Below are positions 8,796 through 18,147 of a DNA stretch of 64,000 nt, piece by piece (the stretch's first letter is position 1; every line of letters begins with the position of its first letter). This DNA comes from an uncultured Flavobacteriales bacterium (GTDB taxonomy: Bacteria; Bacteroidota; Bacteroidia; Flavobacteriales; BACL11): positions 186,001-250,000 of the forward strand of contig CAJIYG010000001.1 in NCBI GenBank assembly GCA_905181585.1, given 5' to 3'. A program made the position numbers and the translations under genes. The notes beneath the pieces are model-generated. The model did not search any database. It was not told the DNA's origin and saw only the letters and a list, made by a program, of their open reading frames with translations.

Positions 8796-9595
8796 ATGCA
8801 AAATAGCCCAATTGGAATATTTGATTCAGGAATTGGAGGTCTAACCATTGCATACTCTTTAAAAAAAATACTTCCAAACGAAAGCTTTATATATTTTGGT
8901 GACACCAAGCATTTACCTTATGGTGAAAAATCTGAAAAAGCAATAAAACATTATAGTTTAAAAATTGCATTATTTCTAAAATCAAAAAATTGTAAAGCAA
9001 TCGTTATAGCTTGCAATAGTGCTTCAGCGGTTGCATTTGATCATATTAAAAAAAATATTACTGATATTCCAATTTATAATGTTATTGATCCTGTAATAGA
9101 AAAGATTACAGAAGAATGCACCTCAAAAGAAATTGGAGTAATAGGTACTAAAGCTACTATTGAGTCTAGTATTTACAAAGAAAAAATACATCAATATTGC
9201 AATAAAATTTCTGTTAAATCACACCCTACTCCTTTGCTTGCACCAATGATAGAAGAAGGTTTTATTAATCAAGAAATTAGCAAGTCAATTATCACAAAAT
9301 ATTTAACTCATTATACATTAAAAAATATTAACTCTCTGATCTTAGGCTGCACACATTACCCCTTAATTAAGAATGAAATAATTAAATTTTATAATAATAA
9401 ATTAGAGGTAATTGATTCATCTGAGATTGTATCTCAATCTATTTCTAAAGATTTGAAAAATCTAAATTAATAGCTAATACTGAAAAGCCTATTTACCATT
9501 TCATAGTTTCTAATTACACTAAATCATTTGAAAAAAGTGCATATTTTTTCTTTAAAGAAAGTATTAAATTAGAAGAAGTAGATATTTGGGTATAA
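8796..9595 (+). CDS. murI: glutamate racemase, frameshifted near its C-terminus
   Basis: MurI makes D-glutamate for peptidoglycan. IFDSGIGGLT at residues 8-17 holds the catalytic Asp region, CNSASA one catalytic Cys and LGCTHYPLI the second. The uninterrupted frame stops at 9470 after 224 residues, about 40 short of the family. The expected C-terminal segment continues in another frame (EKPIYHFIVSNYTKSFEK... to EEVDIWV) and stops at 9593-9595. One extra A in the 5-A run at 9456-9460 restores a single reading frame of normal length. A sequencing or assembly deletion is the likeliest cause. The gene is best treated as intact. Confidence 0.88.
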
Positions 9596-9596
9596 A

Positions 9597-10109
9597 TTAA
9601 TTATACCAAGAAGAATATTGAATATAATTTTTAGCAAGTTCTGAAGTTAATTTACGTATATCATCTTCATTTTTTTTTGTGTGTAATCGAGCAGGAACGC
9701 CAGAAAAAACCTCTCCTGATCTAACTATAGTATTTTGAGTTACAACAGCACCAGCTGCAATTATTGAATTTTCTTTAATCTTAACACCATCCATAATGAT
9801 AGCTCCCATTCCAATAAGAACGTTGTCTCCTATCTCGCATCCATGAACAATAGCACCATGACCTATAGATACATTATTACCAATTGATGTTGTGGTCTTG
9901 TTAAATGTACAGTGAATGATCACCCCATCTTGAATATTTACATTTTCTCCTATTATAATAGAATTAACATCTCCTCTGACAACAGCGTTAAACCAAATGC
10001 TAGAGTGTGATTTAATGATGACATCTCCAATTATAGTAGCATTTTCAGCTAAATAAACATTAGAAGAAATATTTGGAGTTTTATTTTTTAATGATTTTAC
10101 TAAGGCCAT
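9597..10109 (-). CDS. gamma-carbonic anhydrase-like hexapeptide-repeat protein
   Basis: A 170-residue left-handed beta-helix protein with hexapeptide repeats throughout (for example IIGDVIIKSHSSIWFNAVV, IGENVNIQDGVIIH). It keeps the three histidines expected for zinc binding in the gamma-CA family: one in DGVIIHCTF and two in SIGHGAIVHG. The start is the ATG at 10109 (MALVKS); the longer in-frame extension to 10289 lies over the divergent NifU-like gene. Members are often annotated YrdA/PaaY; carbonic anhydrase activity is plausible but not certain. Confidence 0.88.
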   Translation of the reverse strand: MALVKSLKNKTPNISSNVYLAENATIIGDVIIKSHSSIWFNAVVRGDVNSIIIGENVNIQDGVIIHCTFNKTTTSIGNNVSIGHGAIVHGCEIGDNVLIGMGAIIMDGVKIKENSIIAAGAVVTQNTIVRSGEVFSGVPARLHTKKNEDDIRKLTSELAKNYIQYSSWYN

Positions 10110-10123
10110 ATATTTTGAGTTTG

Positions 10124-10131
10124 TATTTTTG
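10124..10131 (+). promoter_or_regulatory. -7 box (TATTTTTG) for the NifU-like gene
   Basis: A TAnnTTTG match 14 bp before the ATG at 10146, in the 36-bp divergent gap between the gamma-CA-like gene and the NifU-like gene. Confidence 0.45.
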
Positions 10132-10145
10132 TAAAAATAGAAATT

Positions 10146-10760
10146 ATGAATTATAGTATATATGTTGAAAGCACACCTAATCCAAAAGTGATGAAATTTG
10201 TGTCTAATCGAATGCTTGCAGATCAAAGTATTGAATTTATAGACTCTACAGACGCAGAAAAAATACCAATGATTAATAAAATATTTCAACTTCCTTTTGT
10301 AGAAAGTATTTTCTTAAGTAAGAACTTTATTTCAATTGCAAAAACCGATAATATAGAATGGGGAGAAATAACATTAGAGCTAAGAAATTTTATTACAACT
10401 GTATTAAATGAAGATGAAATTAAAAATTATACTGAGAATATAAAAATTGAAAAGAAAGATACAATTAAATCTGAAGAAATAGGATCATCAGAAAAAATCC
10501 AAGTAAGTGGAAATGAACCAAAAACAGATCTTGAAAAAAATATTGTTGGTTTATTAAATGAGTACATAAGACCCGCAGTTGAAGGAGATGGAGGAGCAAT
10601 TGAATTTGACTCATATGATAAAGGTACTGTGAAAGTAGTATTGAAAGGGGCTTGTAGTGGCTGCCCTTCATCTACAGCAACGCTTAAACAAGGTATTGAA
10701 TCACTACTAATTCAAAAACTTGGTAATGAAATAAAAGAAGTAGTTGCAATAAATGGATAA
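10146..10760 (+). CDS. Nfu-type iron-sulfur scaffold protein
   Basis: A 204-residue protein with an Nfu N-terminal domain (YVESTPNPKVMKFVSNRMLA at the start) and a C-terminal NifU domain at about residues 130-204. The CxxC cluster-binding motif is in GACSGCPSS. Nfu proteins carry 4Fe-4S clusters to target enzymes; candidates here include IspG and MqnC. A charged linker of about 35 residues separates the domains. Confidence 0.93.
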   Translation: MNYSIYVESTPNPKVMKFVSNRMLADQSIEFIDSTDAEKIPMINKIFQLPFVESIFLSKNFISIAKTDNIEWGEITLELRNFITTVLNEDEIKNYTENIKIEKKDTIKSEEIGSSEKIQVSGNEPKTDLEKNIVGLLNEYIRPAVEGDGGAIEFDSYDKGTVKVVLKGACSGCPSSTATLKQGIESLLIQKLGNEIKEVVAING

Positions 10761-10845
10761 TAGTATAAAGATTATATCAAATAAATTTTGCAACTATAAT
10801 TACTAATTATTAGTACAATATCGACTAAAAACATAAAAAGCTTTG

Positions 10846-10853
10846 TAATTTTG
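10846..10853 (+). promoter_or_regulatory. -7 box (TAATTTTG) for the ferredoxin reductase-ferredoxin pair
   Basis: A TAnnTTTG match 44 bp before the reductase ATG at 10898 within the 137-bp intergenic stretch. No convincing -33 element is seen. Confidence 0.45.
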
Positions 10854-10897
10854 CAAAACGTATTTTCAATAAAAATATTAACAAGATTAATTCTAAG

Positions 10898-11950
10898 ATG
10901 ATCAAAACAGATATACTTATAATAGGTGCTGGCCCAACGGGTTTATTTACAGTATTTGAAGCGGGATTACTAAAACTAAAATGTCATTTAATTGACGCTC
11001 TTGCACAAGCAGGAGGACAATGTTCAGAAATATACCCAAAAAAACCAATATATGATATACCCGGATTTCCAGAAATTTTAGCCGGAGATCTAACAAAAAA
11101 CTTATTAGAACAATCAAAACAATTTGAGCCTGGCTTTACTCTTGGAGAAAGAGCAGAAAGTATTAAAAAAGATAAAGATGGCATTTTTACAGTAATTACT
11201 AATAAAGGAACTAAACATCAAGCTCCTGTTGTCGCAATTGCCGGAGGTCTTGGAAGTTTTGAACCAAGAAAACCTCTATTAGAAAATATTAACTTCTTTG
11301 AAGATAAAGGTGTTGAGTATATGATTAAAGATCCGGAAATATATAGAAATAAAAATGTTGTCATTGCTGGAGGAGGAGATTCTGCGTTAGATTGGAGTAT
11401 CTTTTTAGCTAATATAGATGCAAAAGTAACTCTTGTTCATAGAAGAAATGAATTTAGAGGAGCACTTGATTCTGTTGAAAAAGTTAGAGAACTTAAAAAT
11501 AATAATAAAATAAATATTTTAACTCCTGCTGAAATAACTAAACTTAACGGGAAAGAAAAATTAGAGAGCATTATTGTAACGAAAAATAAAATTGATACCG
11601 AAATTAAAGTTGATCATTTTATTCCTCTTTTTGGCTTATCTCCAAAACTTGGCCCAATTGCAAATTGGGGTCTTGATATTGAAAAAAATGCAATAAAAGT
11701 TGACACCTTTGATTACCAAACTAATATTGCGGGAATTTTTGCAATTGGAGATGTAAATACTTACCCAGGTAAGTTAAAGCTAATTCTATGTGGATTTCAT
11801 GAAGCAACTCTTATGTGTCAATCTGCTTATCAAATAATTAACCCAGGCAAAAAAAATATTTTCAAATACACCACAGTTAGCGGAATTGATGGTTTTGATG
11901 GAACAAGAAAAGAAGCAAAAAAGCCAGTTGTTCAATCAATTAATGAATAA
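10898..11950 (+). CDS. ferredoxin--NADP reductase, thioredoxin-reductase-like type
   Basis: A 350-residue two-dinucleotide-domain flavoprotein. GAGPTGLF near residue 10 binds FAD, GGGDSALDWS in the middle binds NAD(P), and FAIGDVNTYPGKLKLI closes the FAD site. It lacks the CxxC redox pair of true thioredoxin reductase, and its length fits YumC-type ferredoxin-NADP reductase. The 2Fe-2S ferredoxin gene begins 8 bp downstream, which supports the assignment as its electron partner. Confidence 0.9.
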   Translation: MIKTDILIIGAGPTGLFTVFEAGLLKLKCHLIDALAQAGGQCSEIYPKKPIYDIPGFPEILAGDLTKNLLEQSKQFEPGFTLGERAESIKKDKDGIFTVITNKGTKHQAPVVAIAGGLGSFEPRKPLLENINFFEDKGVEYMIKDPEIYRNKNVVIAGGGDSALDWSIFLANIDAKVTLVHRRNEFRGALDSVEKVRELKNNNKINILTPAEITKLNGKEKLESIIVTKNKIDTEIKVDHFIPLFGLSPKLGPIANWGLDIEKNAIKVDTFDYQTNIAGIFAIGDVNTYPGKLKLILCGFHEATLMCQSAYQIINPGKKNIFKYTTVSGIDGFDGTRKEAKKPVVQSINE

Positions 11951-11958
11951 AACTCAAT

Positions 11959-12285
11959 ATGTCTGATGTTAATCTTATAATAACAGATAGAGAGGGTAAA
12001 ACTCACGAGGTCGTTGCTCCTACAGATATGGCTATGAACCTTATGGAGATCATTCGCTCTTATGAGCTGGCACCAGAAGGAACAATTGGTGTATGTGGAG
12101 GGATGGCAATGTGCGCTTCATGTCAATGCTATATTAGTTCAGATAACATTTTACCAGAAATGGAAGATGAGGAAGAAGCTATGCTTTCAGAGGCGTTTAA
12201 TGTCAAAGAAAATAGTAGACTTGGCTGTCAAATTTCTATAACTAATGAGCTTGAAGGTCTAGCTTTTGAAATTGCGCCAGAATAA
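11959..12285 (+). CDS. 2Fe-2S ferredoxin (adrenodoxin type)
   Basis: A 108-residue ferredoxin with cluster ligands in GVCGGMAMCASCQCYI (Cys-x5-Cys-x2-Cys) and a fourth Cys in RLGCQISIT. The acidic stretch PEMEDEEEAML resembles the partner-docking helix of adrenodoxin-type ferredoxins. It is paired with the reductase 8 bp upstream. Its stop lies 3 bp from the stop of convergent sucB. Confidence 0.93.
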   Translation: MSDVNLIITDREGKTHEVVAPTDMAMNLMEIIRSYELAPEGTIGVCGGMAMCASCQCYISSDNILPEMEDEEEAMLSEAFNVKENSRLGCQISITNELEGLAFEIAPE

Positions 12286-12288
12286 AAT

Positions 12289-13476
12289 TTATAATTCTAA
12301 AGATTTTTCTACTTGGTTATCCATTAAATGTATTGTAGGATCTTCAAGATACTCTTTAACTTTACAAAGAAAACCCACTGATGATTTTCCGTCAATTATT
12401 CTATGATCGTAAGAAAGAGCTAAATACATAATTGGTCGAATAATAATTTCACCATTTAAAGCAACAGGGCGCTCTACTATGTTATGCATTCCTAGAATAG
12501 CGCTTTGTGGTGGATTAATAATTGGTGTAGAAAGCATAGAACCAAATACACCACCATTAGTTATAGTAAAAGTTCCATTTAACATTTCATCAATTGTAAT
12601 TTTACCATCACGAGCTTTAATTGCTAATCTCTTAATTTCTGATTCAATCTCTCTAAATGTTAAAACTTCAGCATTTCTAACAACAGGAACCATTAAACCT
12701 TTAGGTGCACTAACTGCAATTCCTAAATCTACATAATTATAGTGAACTATTTGGTCTCCACTAATCATAGCATTAACATCCTTAAACTCCTCAAGAGCCT
12801 TTGTAACAGCTTTAGAGAAAAAAGACATAAAACCAAGTCCAACAGAATGCTTTTGCTTAAATTTCTCTTTATATTTAGTTCTAAGTAAATTAATAGCAGT
12901 CATATCTACCTCATTAAAGGTAGTTAACATAGCTGTTTCATTTTTTACAGCAACCAGACGAGTAGCAATTTTTCTTCTTAGAGAAGTCATTTTACTTAGT
13001 GAAGACTCTCTACCATCACCAGAGCTATTACTATTCATTAAATCTACAACATCAGATTTAGTAATTCTACCATCATCTCCGCTAGCAATTATCTTATCAA
13101 CTTCAATATCATTTTGATTAATTATTTCTTTTGCAAGGGGAGTTGCTTTTACTAAAATTTCTTTAGATTTTTTCTTTTCAATCTTTACACTTTCAACTAT
13201 CTCACTTTTAGTATTTTTTATTTTAGATGAAGTTCCTTTTACAGAGGTGTCAATTATACAAACAACATCTCCGACTGCAACAGTTTCACCATCACCAATT
13301 ATAATTTTTATGATACCACTTTCTTCTGCAGGAAGCTCTAAGGTAGCTTTATCTGAATCTATTTCAGCAATAGATTGATCTTTCTCTACATAATCACCAT
13401 CTTCAACAAGCCACTCTGCAATTTCCACCTCAGATATTGATTCGCCTGGGCTTGGTACACGCATTTCTAATTTCAT
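12289..13476 (-). CDS. sucB: 2-oxoglutarate dehydrogenase E2 (dihydrolipoyl succinyltransferase)
   Basis: The E2 core of the 2-oxoglutarate dehydrogenase complex transfers succinyl groups to CoA. Domains: an N-terminal lipoyl domain with the lipoylated Lys43 in [10 protein letters not shown], a peripheral-subunit-binding domain at about 108-142 ([18 protein letters not shown]), and a catalytic domain ending in SYDHRIIDG with His358 and Asp362 as the acyltransferase pair. It lies 56 bp after sucA in the same direction. The 395-residue length is normal. Confidence 0.95.
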   Translation of the reverse strand: MKLEMRVPSPGESISEVEIAEWLVEDGDYVEKDQSIAEIDSDKATLELPAEESGIIKIIIGDGETVAVGDVVCIIDTSVKGTSSKIKNTKSEIVESVKIEKKKSKEILVKATPLAKEIINQNDIEVDKIIASGDDGRITKSDVVDLMNSNSSGDGRESSLSKMTSLRRKIATRLVAVKNETAMLTTFNEVDMTAINLLRTKYKEKFKQKHSVGLGFMSFFSKAVTKALEEFKDVNAMISGDQIVHYNYVDLGIAVSAPKGLMVPVVRNAEVLTFREIESEIKRLAIKARDGKITIDEMLNGTFTITNGGVFGSMLSTPIINPPQSAILGMHNIVERPVALNGEIIIRPIMYLALSYDHRIIDGKSSVGFLCKVKEYLEDPTIHLMDNQVEKSLEL

Positions 13477-13532
13477 TTTAAAATTTATTATTTAATTTAT
13501 GTAATAATTTAAATGATTGTACAAAAATAGAA

Positions 13533-16250
13533 TTAATTTTTCTTACTTAATTTAAAAACATCGTCAATTATTCTTTGTTGTTTAATTGCTGACTTTTTAC
13601 TAGAACCACTTGCTGTTGCTGCGCTAGCTTTTCTGCTGATATTTGTAATATTTAAATCATTTAAATTAGAAAGAATATACTGCCATGCACCCATATTCTC
13701 AGGCTCTTCCTGAACCCATATAACTTTTCCAGGCTTATATTTTCTATGAATTTTTTTAATTGATTCAATATCTAATGGGTATAGCTGCTCAATTCTAACA
13801 AGTTTAATATCAAATGATTTATTTTTTTCTCTTGCTTCAAATAAGTCATAATAAATTTTCCCTGAACATAAAACTAAAGTGTTGTCATTGCTTTCAATAA
13901 GACTTGGATCATCAATAATAGATTCAAACCCTCCGCTAGTAAAATCTTTTATTTTAGAAATACATAAATTATGTCTTAATAAACTTTTTGGAGTAAATAC
14001 AATTAGTGGTTTCCTGAAATTTCTTTTCATTTGCCTTCTTAATACGTGAAAAAAATTGGCAGGTGTAGTACAGTTAACAATTTGCATATTATTTTGAGCA
14101 CATAATTGTAAATATCTTTCTAATCTTGCAGAGGAATGTTCCGCACCTTGTCCTTCATATCCATGAGGAAGAAGCATTACCAAACCACTTTGAACCTTCC
14201 ACTTATCTTCCGCACAGCTTATAAATTGATCAATCATAATTTGAGCTCCATTACTAAAATCACCAAATTGCGCCTCCCAAATTGTTAATGTATTTGGATT
14301 TGTAATTGAGTATCCATAATCAAAGCCTAATACACCATATTCAGAAAGTAATGAGTTGTAAATTTCAAATTTAGAATTATCATTAATTAAATTAAGTGGT
14401 GATATTTCTTTTTCAGCATCTTGAGTTTTTAAAATAGCATGTCTATGTGAAAATGTACCTCTTTCAACATCTTGACCACTAATTCTTACATGAAAACCTT
14501 CATCAAGTAAAACAGCGTAGGCAAATAACTCACCAAAAGACCAGTCTAACTGATCATTGTCAATCATTTTTTTTCTATTTAATAAAAGTTTTTGAGTTTT
14601 CTTAAATAAAAGATCTTTATCTGGAAATTCATATAAAAATTTAGATATATCATTAACCTTAGCTGTAGATACTAAAGTTGAGCCATTATCTTTAAAATCA
14701 TATTTTTTTTGATATGACAAATCACTCCACTCTTCTGACAAGAAAGGTGTAATTTTTGCTTTTTTGATTTCTTTAGATTCATTAAATCTTTCTTGAAGAA
14801 GAATCTGAAATTCTTTGTCTAATGTGTCTATAGCAATAGATTCTAAAACGCCCTCATCCATTAATTTCTTTTTATAAATTTCCCTGGGGTTAGGATGTTT
14901 GGCTATTAAATCATATAATTTAGGCTGAGTAAATCTTGGCTCATCGCCTTCATTATGACCGTATTTTCTATAACAAAGTAAATCAATAAAAACATCTTGA
15001 TTAAATTTTTGTCTATACTCAGCAGCAATTTTCATAGTATGAACAACAGCTTCTACATCATCTCCATTTACATGGAAAACTGGAGATAAAGTAACTTTGG
15101 CTACATCTGTACAATAAACACTTGATCTTGCATCAAGATAATTTGTAGTAAAGCCAACTTGGTTGTTTACAATGATATGAATGGTTCCTCCTGTCTGATA
15201 ACCTTTTAAACTTGCCATTTGTATTATTTCATAAACCACACCCTGACCTGCAAATGCAGCGTCACCATGAATAAGTATTGGTAATATCTTATTTACGTCA
15301 CCATTATATTGTTGGTCAAGCTTTGCTCTCGCAATCCCTTGAACAACTGGGTCTACAGCTTCTAAATGAGATGGATTTGGAGATAAACTTATTTTTATAT
15401 CATTACCGTTATTACACTTCTGCAAGGAGGTAAAACCTAGATGGTACTTAACATCTCCAGCAATAAAATCATCTTCATACATATTACCTTCAAACTCAGA
15501 AAATATATCTTTATATGTCTTGTTAAAGATATTTGCTAGAACGTTTAATCTACCTCTGTGCGCCATTCCCATGACACACTCTTTGACTCCTAATAAAGTA
15601 CTGTGTTCAATTAATGAATCAAGAGCTGGAATTAAAGATTCCGCACCTTCAAGTGAAAATCTTTTTTGACCAACAAACTTTTTATGTAAAAAACTTTCAA
15701 ATGCTACCGCTTGATTCAGCTTATGTAAAATATGTTGTTTCTCATGAATTTTAAAATTGGGAAGATTAGAGTTTTTCTGTAATTTTTTAAGTATCCAATC
15801 AATTTTTTTTGGATTTCTGAGATACATAAACTCTACTCCAATTGATTGGCAATAAACAGAGTCTAAGTGAGATATAATTTCAGAGAGCTTACTTGAACCT
15901 ATCCCAATTTCCTCGCCAGCTCGAAAAATAGTATCTAAATCTGATTTATCTAGACCATAATTTTCAATATCTAAATTTGGTTTATATTTTCTTCTATCTC
16001 TAACAGGATTTGTTAAGGTAAACAAATGCCCTCTTTTTCTATAGGCATCAATTAAATCAATAACCTTGAATTCCTTTGGAACAACTTTATTGCTATCAAT
16101 ATCCTTTTGATAGTTAGCCTGAGCAAAATCAAAACCTTGAAAAAAATTTTTCCAATTAGAATCAACGCTAGATTCGTCCTTTAAATAGCTCTTATACAAA
16201 TCCTCAATCATGTTAGTATGAACTGCTCCTAAGAAAGAAAATTTATCCAT
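13533..16250 (-). CDS. sucA: 2-oxoglutarate dehydrogenase E1 component
   Basis: The thiamine-diphosphate-dependent E1 decarboxylates 2-oxoglutarate and passes succinyl to the SucB lipoyl group. The 905-residue length is standard. The protein opens with the E2-docking segment (NMIEDLYKSYLKD) and contains MAHRGRLNVLANI near residue 230, HGDAAFAGQGVVYE, VNNQVGFTT, and HVNGDDVEAVVH, the Mg-ThDP motif region. The C-terminal transketolase-like part includes LLPHGYEGQGAEHSSAR. No E3 gene is adjacent. Confidence 0.96.
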   Translation of the reverse strand: MDKFSFLGAVHTNMIEDLYKSYLKDESSVDSNWKNFFQGFDFAQANYQKDIDSNKVVPKEFKVIDLIDAYRKRGHLFTLTNPVRDRRKYKPNLDIENYGLDKSDLDTIFRAGEEIGIGSSKLSEIISHLDSVYCQSIGVEFMYLRNPKKIDWILKKLQKNSNLPNFKIHEKQHILHKLNQAVAFESFLHKKFVGQKRFSLEGAESLIPALDSLIEHSTLLGVKECVMGMAHRGRLNVLANIFNKTYKDIFSEFEGNMYEDDFIAGDVKYHLGFTSLQKCNNGNDIKISLSPNPSHLEAVDPVVQGIARAKLDQQYNGDVNKILPILIHGDAAFAGQGVVYEIIQMASLKGYQTGGTIHIIVNNQVGFTTNYLDARSSVYCTDVAKVTLSPVFHVNGDDVEAVVHTMKIAAEYRQKFNQDVFIDLLCYRKYGHNEGDEPRFTQPKLYDLIAKHPNPREIYKKKLMDEGVLESIAIDTLDKEFQILLQERFNESKEIKKAKITPFLSEEWSDLSYQKKYDFKDNGSTLVSTAKVNDISKFLYEFPDKDLLFKKTQKLLLNRKKMIDNDQLDWSFGELFAYAVLLDEGFHVRISGQDVERGTFSHRHAILKTQDAEKEISPLNLINDNSKFEIYNSLLSEYGVLGFDYGYSITNPNTLTIWEAQFGDFSNGAQIMIDQFISCAEDKWKVQSGLVMLLPHGYEGQGAEHSSARLERYLQLCAQNNMQIVNCTTPANFFHVLRRQMKRNFRKPLIVFTPKSLLRHNLCISKIKDFTSGGFESIIDDPSLIESNDNTLVLCSGKIYYDLFEAREKNKSFDIKLVRIEQLYPLDIESIKKIHRKYKPGKVIWVQEEPENMGAWQYILSNLNDLNITNISRKASAATASGSSKKSAIKQQRIIDDVFKLSKKN

Positions 16251-16317
16251 TTGGAAATTTAATTAATATCTGTAAAACTATTTAAAATTATTTCAATTAA
16301 AGAATTAGAAAAAAATA

Positions 16318-17283
16318 TTAAACTTCTCTTTTTAACAATTGATTGGCAAAATCATATAGAGGTTCTTTATTTTCACCAGAAACATTATTTAAATGCTTTA
16401 TGGCTAAATCATGGTAATAAAGTATTTTAGTATTCGAAACTTCATACACTTCATACTTATCATAAAGGTCCATTACTTGATTCTTTTTATTCTTTAAATT
16501 AGCTTTAGAATCAAATAATTTTAAAATCTTTTCCTTATCAGTTGTTGAGCATAACTCTAATGCTTTTAAAAAAAGAAATGTTTTTTTATTTGCATCAATA
16601 TCACCTCCTATTTTTTTACCAAATTTCTTGGGATCACCATATGCATCTAACAAATCATCTTTTATCTGAAAAGCAATACCAATGTTTCTGCCAAATTCAT
16701 ACATATCATTTGCATCTTCTTTCGATGAGCCACCAATTATAGCGCCTATTTTTAAAGACGTAGCTAATAAAATTGCTGTCTTTTGCTCAATCATATCTAG
16801 GTATTCCTGCAATGTCACCTGCTGGACATCCTCAAAATCCATATCAAATTGCTGTCCTTCACATACACTAACAGCTGTATCACTAAATAAATTCAACACT
16901 TCACTTAAGTATTTTTCTGGAGTGTTTAGCATTAATTGATAGGATTGAATCATCATAGTATCTCCTGATAAAATTGCTGTATTAGCATCCCATTTTTCAT
17001 GAATTGTAGACACTCCTCTTCTTAACGGAGCATTATCCATAATATCATCATGAATAAGTGTAAAATTATGAAACACCTCAATTCCTATAGCTGGTTTTAG
17101 TGCTAAATTTAAATCTTTACTGAAAATTTGATTTGATAATAATAATAAAATTGCTCGCATTCTCTTTCCTCCTATATTCATTATGTAAGAGATAGGGTCA
17201 TATAAGTTTTTTGGAGATTTAGAAATTTTCAAAGAATTTATTTCATCTTCTACAATACAATATAATTCTTTAATGTTCAGCAT
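16318..17283 (-). CDS. trans-polyprenyl diphosphate synthase
   Basis: A 321-residue isoprenyl diphosphate synthase with both aspartate-rich motifs: HDDIMDNAPLRRG at about residues 78-90 and FQIKDDLLDAYGD around residue 205. GGKRMRA near residue 39 is the conserved IPP-binding region. It likely makes the octaprenyl/heptaprenyl chain of menaquinone or another all-trans chain; product length cannot be read reliably. Its ATG overlaps the rfbA stop by one base, so the two are translationally coupled although they act in different pathways. Confidence 0.9.
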   Translation of the reverse strand: MLNIKELYCIVEDEINSLKISKSPKNLYDPISYIMNIGGKRMRAILLLLSNQIFSKDLNLALKPAIGIEVFHNFTLIHDDIMDNAPLRRGVSTIHEKWDANTAILSGDTMMIQSYQLMLNTPEKYLSEVLNLFSDTAVSVCEGQQFDMDFEDVQQVTLQEYLDMIEQKTAILLATSLKIGAIIGGSSKEDANDMYEFGRNIGIAFQIKDDLLDAYGDPKKFGKKIGGDIDANKKTFLFLKALELCSTTDKEKILKLFDSKANLKNKKNQVMDLYDKYEVYEVSNTKILYYHDLAIKHLNNVSGENKEPLYDFANQLLKREV

Positions 17284-18137
17284 TACTTAACTAAACTCTC
17301 TAAGTAAATACCGTAACCACTTTTTTTAAGTGGGAGTGCTAAATCTAACAATTGACTATCATTAATAAACCCACTGTAATAAGCAGCTTCTTCAATACAA
17401 CCAATCTTTCTCCCTTGTCTTTCTTCAATAACCTGCACATATTGATTTGCTTGTAAAAGAGAAGGAATTGTACCAGTATCTAGCCAAACAGAACCTTTAC
17501 TCATAACTCTTACATCAAGCATATTATTTTTTAAATAATATTTATTAAGATCTGTTATTTCATACTCTCCTCTATTAGATGGCTTAATCTTTTTGGCTAC
17601 TTCAATAACTGAATTATCGTAAAAATATAAACCAGGAACTGCATAATTTGACTTTGGATGTAATGGTTTTTCTTCTAATGAAATGGCTTTGAAATCATCA
17701 TTAAACTCAACAACACCATAGCGCTCTGGGTCATTAACATGATAACCAAATACAATTCCCCCTTCGACATTTAGACATTCTTCTAATATCTTAACCTTCA
17801 TTTGAAAAATATTATCTCCTAAAACAAGACAGACTTTATCCTTGCCAATAAAATCTTCACCAATGATAAAAGCTTGTGCTAATCCGTTAGGCTCATGCTG
17901 AATCTTATATGAAAAAGAGCAGCCTAAATTAGATCCATCACCCAAAAGTTTTTGGAATAAAGGAAGATCTTCAGGAGTAGAAATAATTAGAATATCTCTT
18001 ATTCCAGCATAAATTAATGTTGAAATAGGGTAATAAATCATAGGCTTATCGTAAACTGGAATCATTTGTTTACTGATAGCTAATGTGATTGGGTGTAGTC
18101 TTGTACCTGCCCCTCCTGCTAAAACTATTCCTTTCAT
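17283..18137 (-). CDS. rfbA: glucose-1-phosphate thymidylyltransferase
   Basis: RfbA/RmlA activates glucose-1-phosphate with dTTP, the first step of dTDP-rhamnose synthesis. The N-terminal nucleotidyltransferase signature [16 protein letters not shown] and later [10 protein letters not shown] and WLDTGT are present. At 284 residues it is at the short end of the family. No rfbB, rfbC or rfbD gene is nearby, so the rest of the pathway must lie elsewhere. Confidence 0.93.
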   Translation of the reverse strand: MKGIVLAGGAGTRLHPITLAISKQMIPVYDKPMIYYPISTLIYAGIRDILIISTPEDLPLFQKLLGDGSNLGCSFSYKIQHEPNGLAQAFIIGEDFIGKDKVCLVLGDNIFQMKVKILEECLNVEGGIVFGYHVNDPERYGVVEFNDDFKAISLEEKPLHPKSNYAVPGLYFYDNSVIEVAKKIKPSNRGEYEITDLNKYYLKNNMLDVRVMSKGSVWLDTGTIPSLLQANQYVQVIEERQGRKIGCIEEAAYYSGFINDSQLLDLALPLKKSGYGIYLESLVK

Positions 18138-18147
18138 ATTATAAATA

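Noticed and set aside
9450..9475. Programmed ribosomal frameshifting in murI
   Set aside because: No slippery heptamer with a downstream structure is seen, and other genes show similar breaks, so sequence error is simpler.
17283..18137. Part of a dTDP-rhamnose or O-antigen cluster
   Set aside because: No rfbB, rfbC, rfbD or glycosyltransferase genes flank rfbA in this window.
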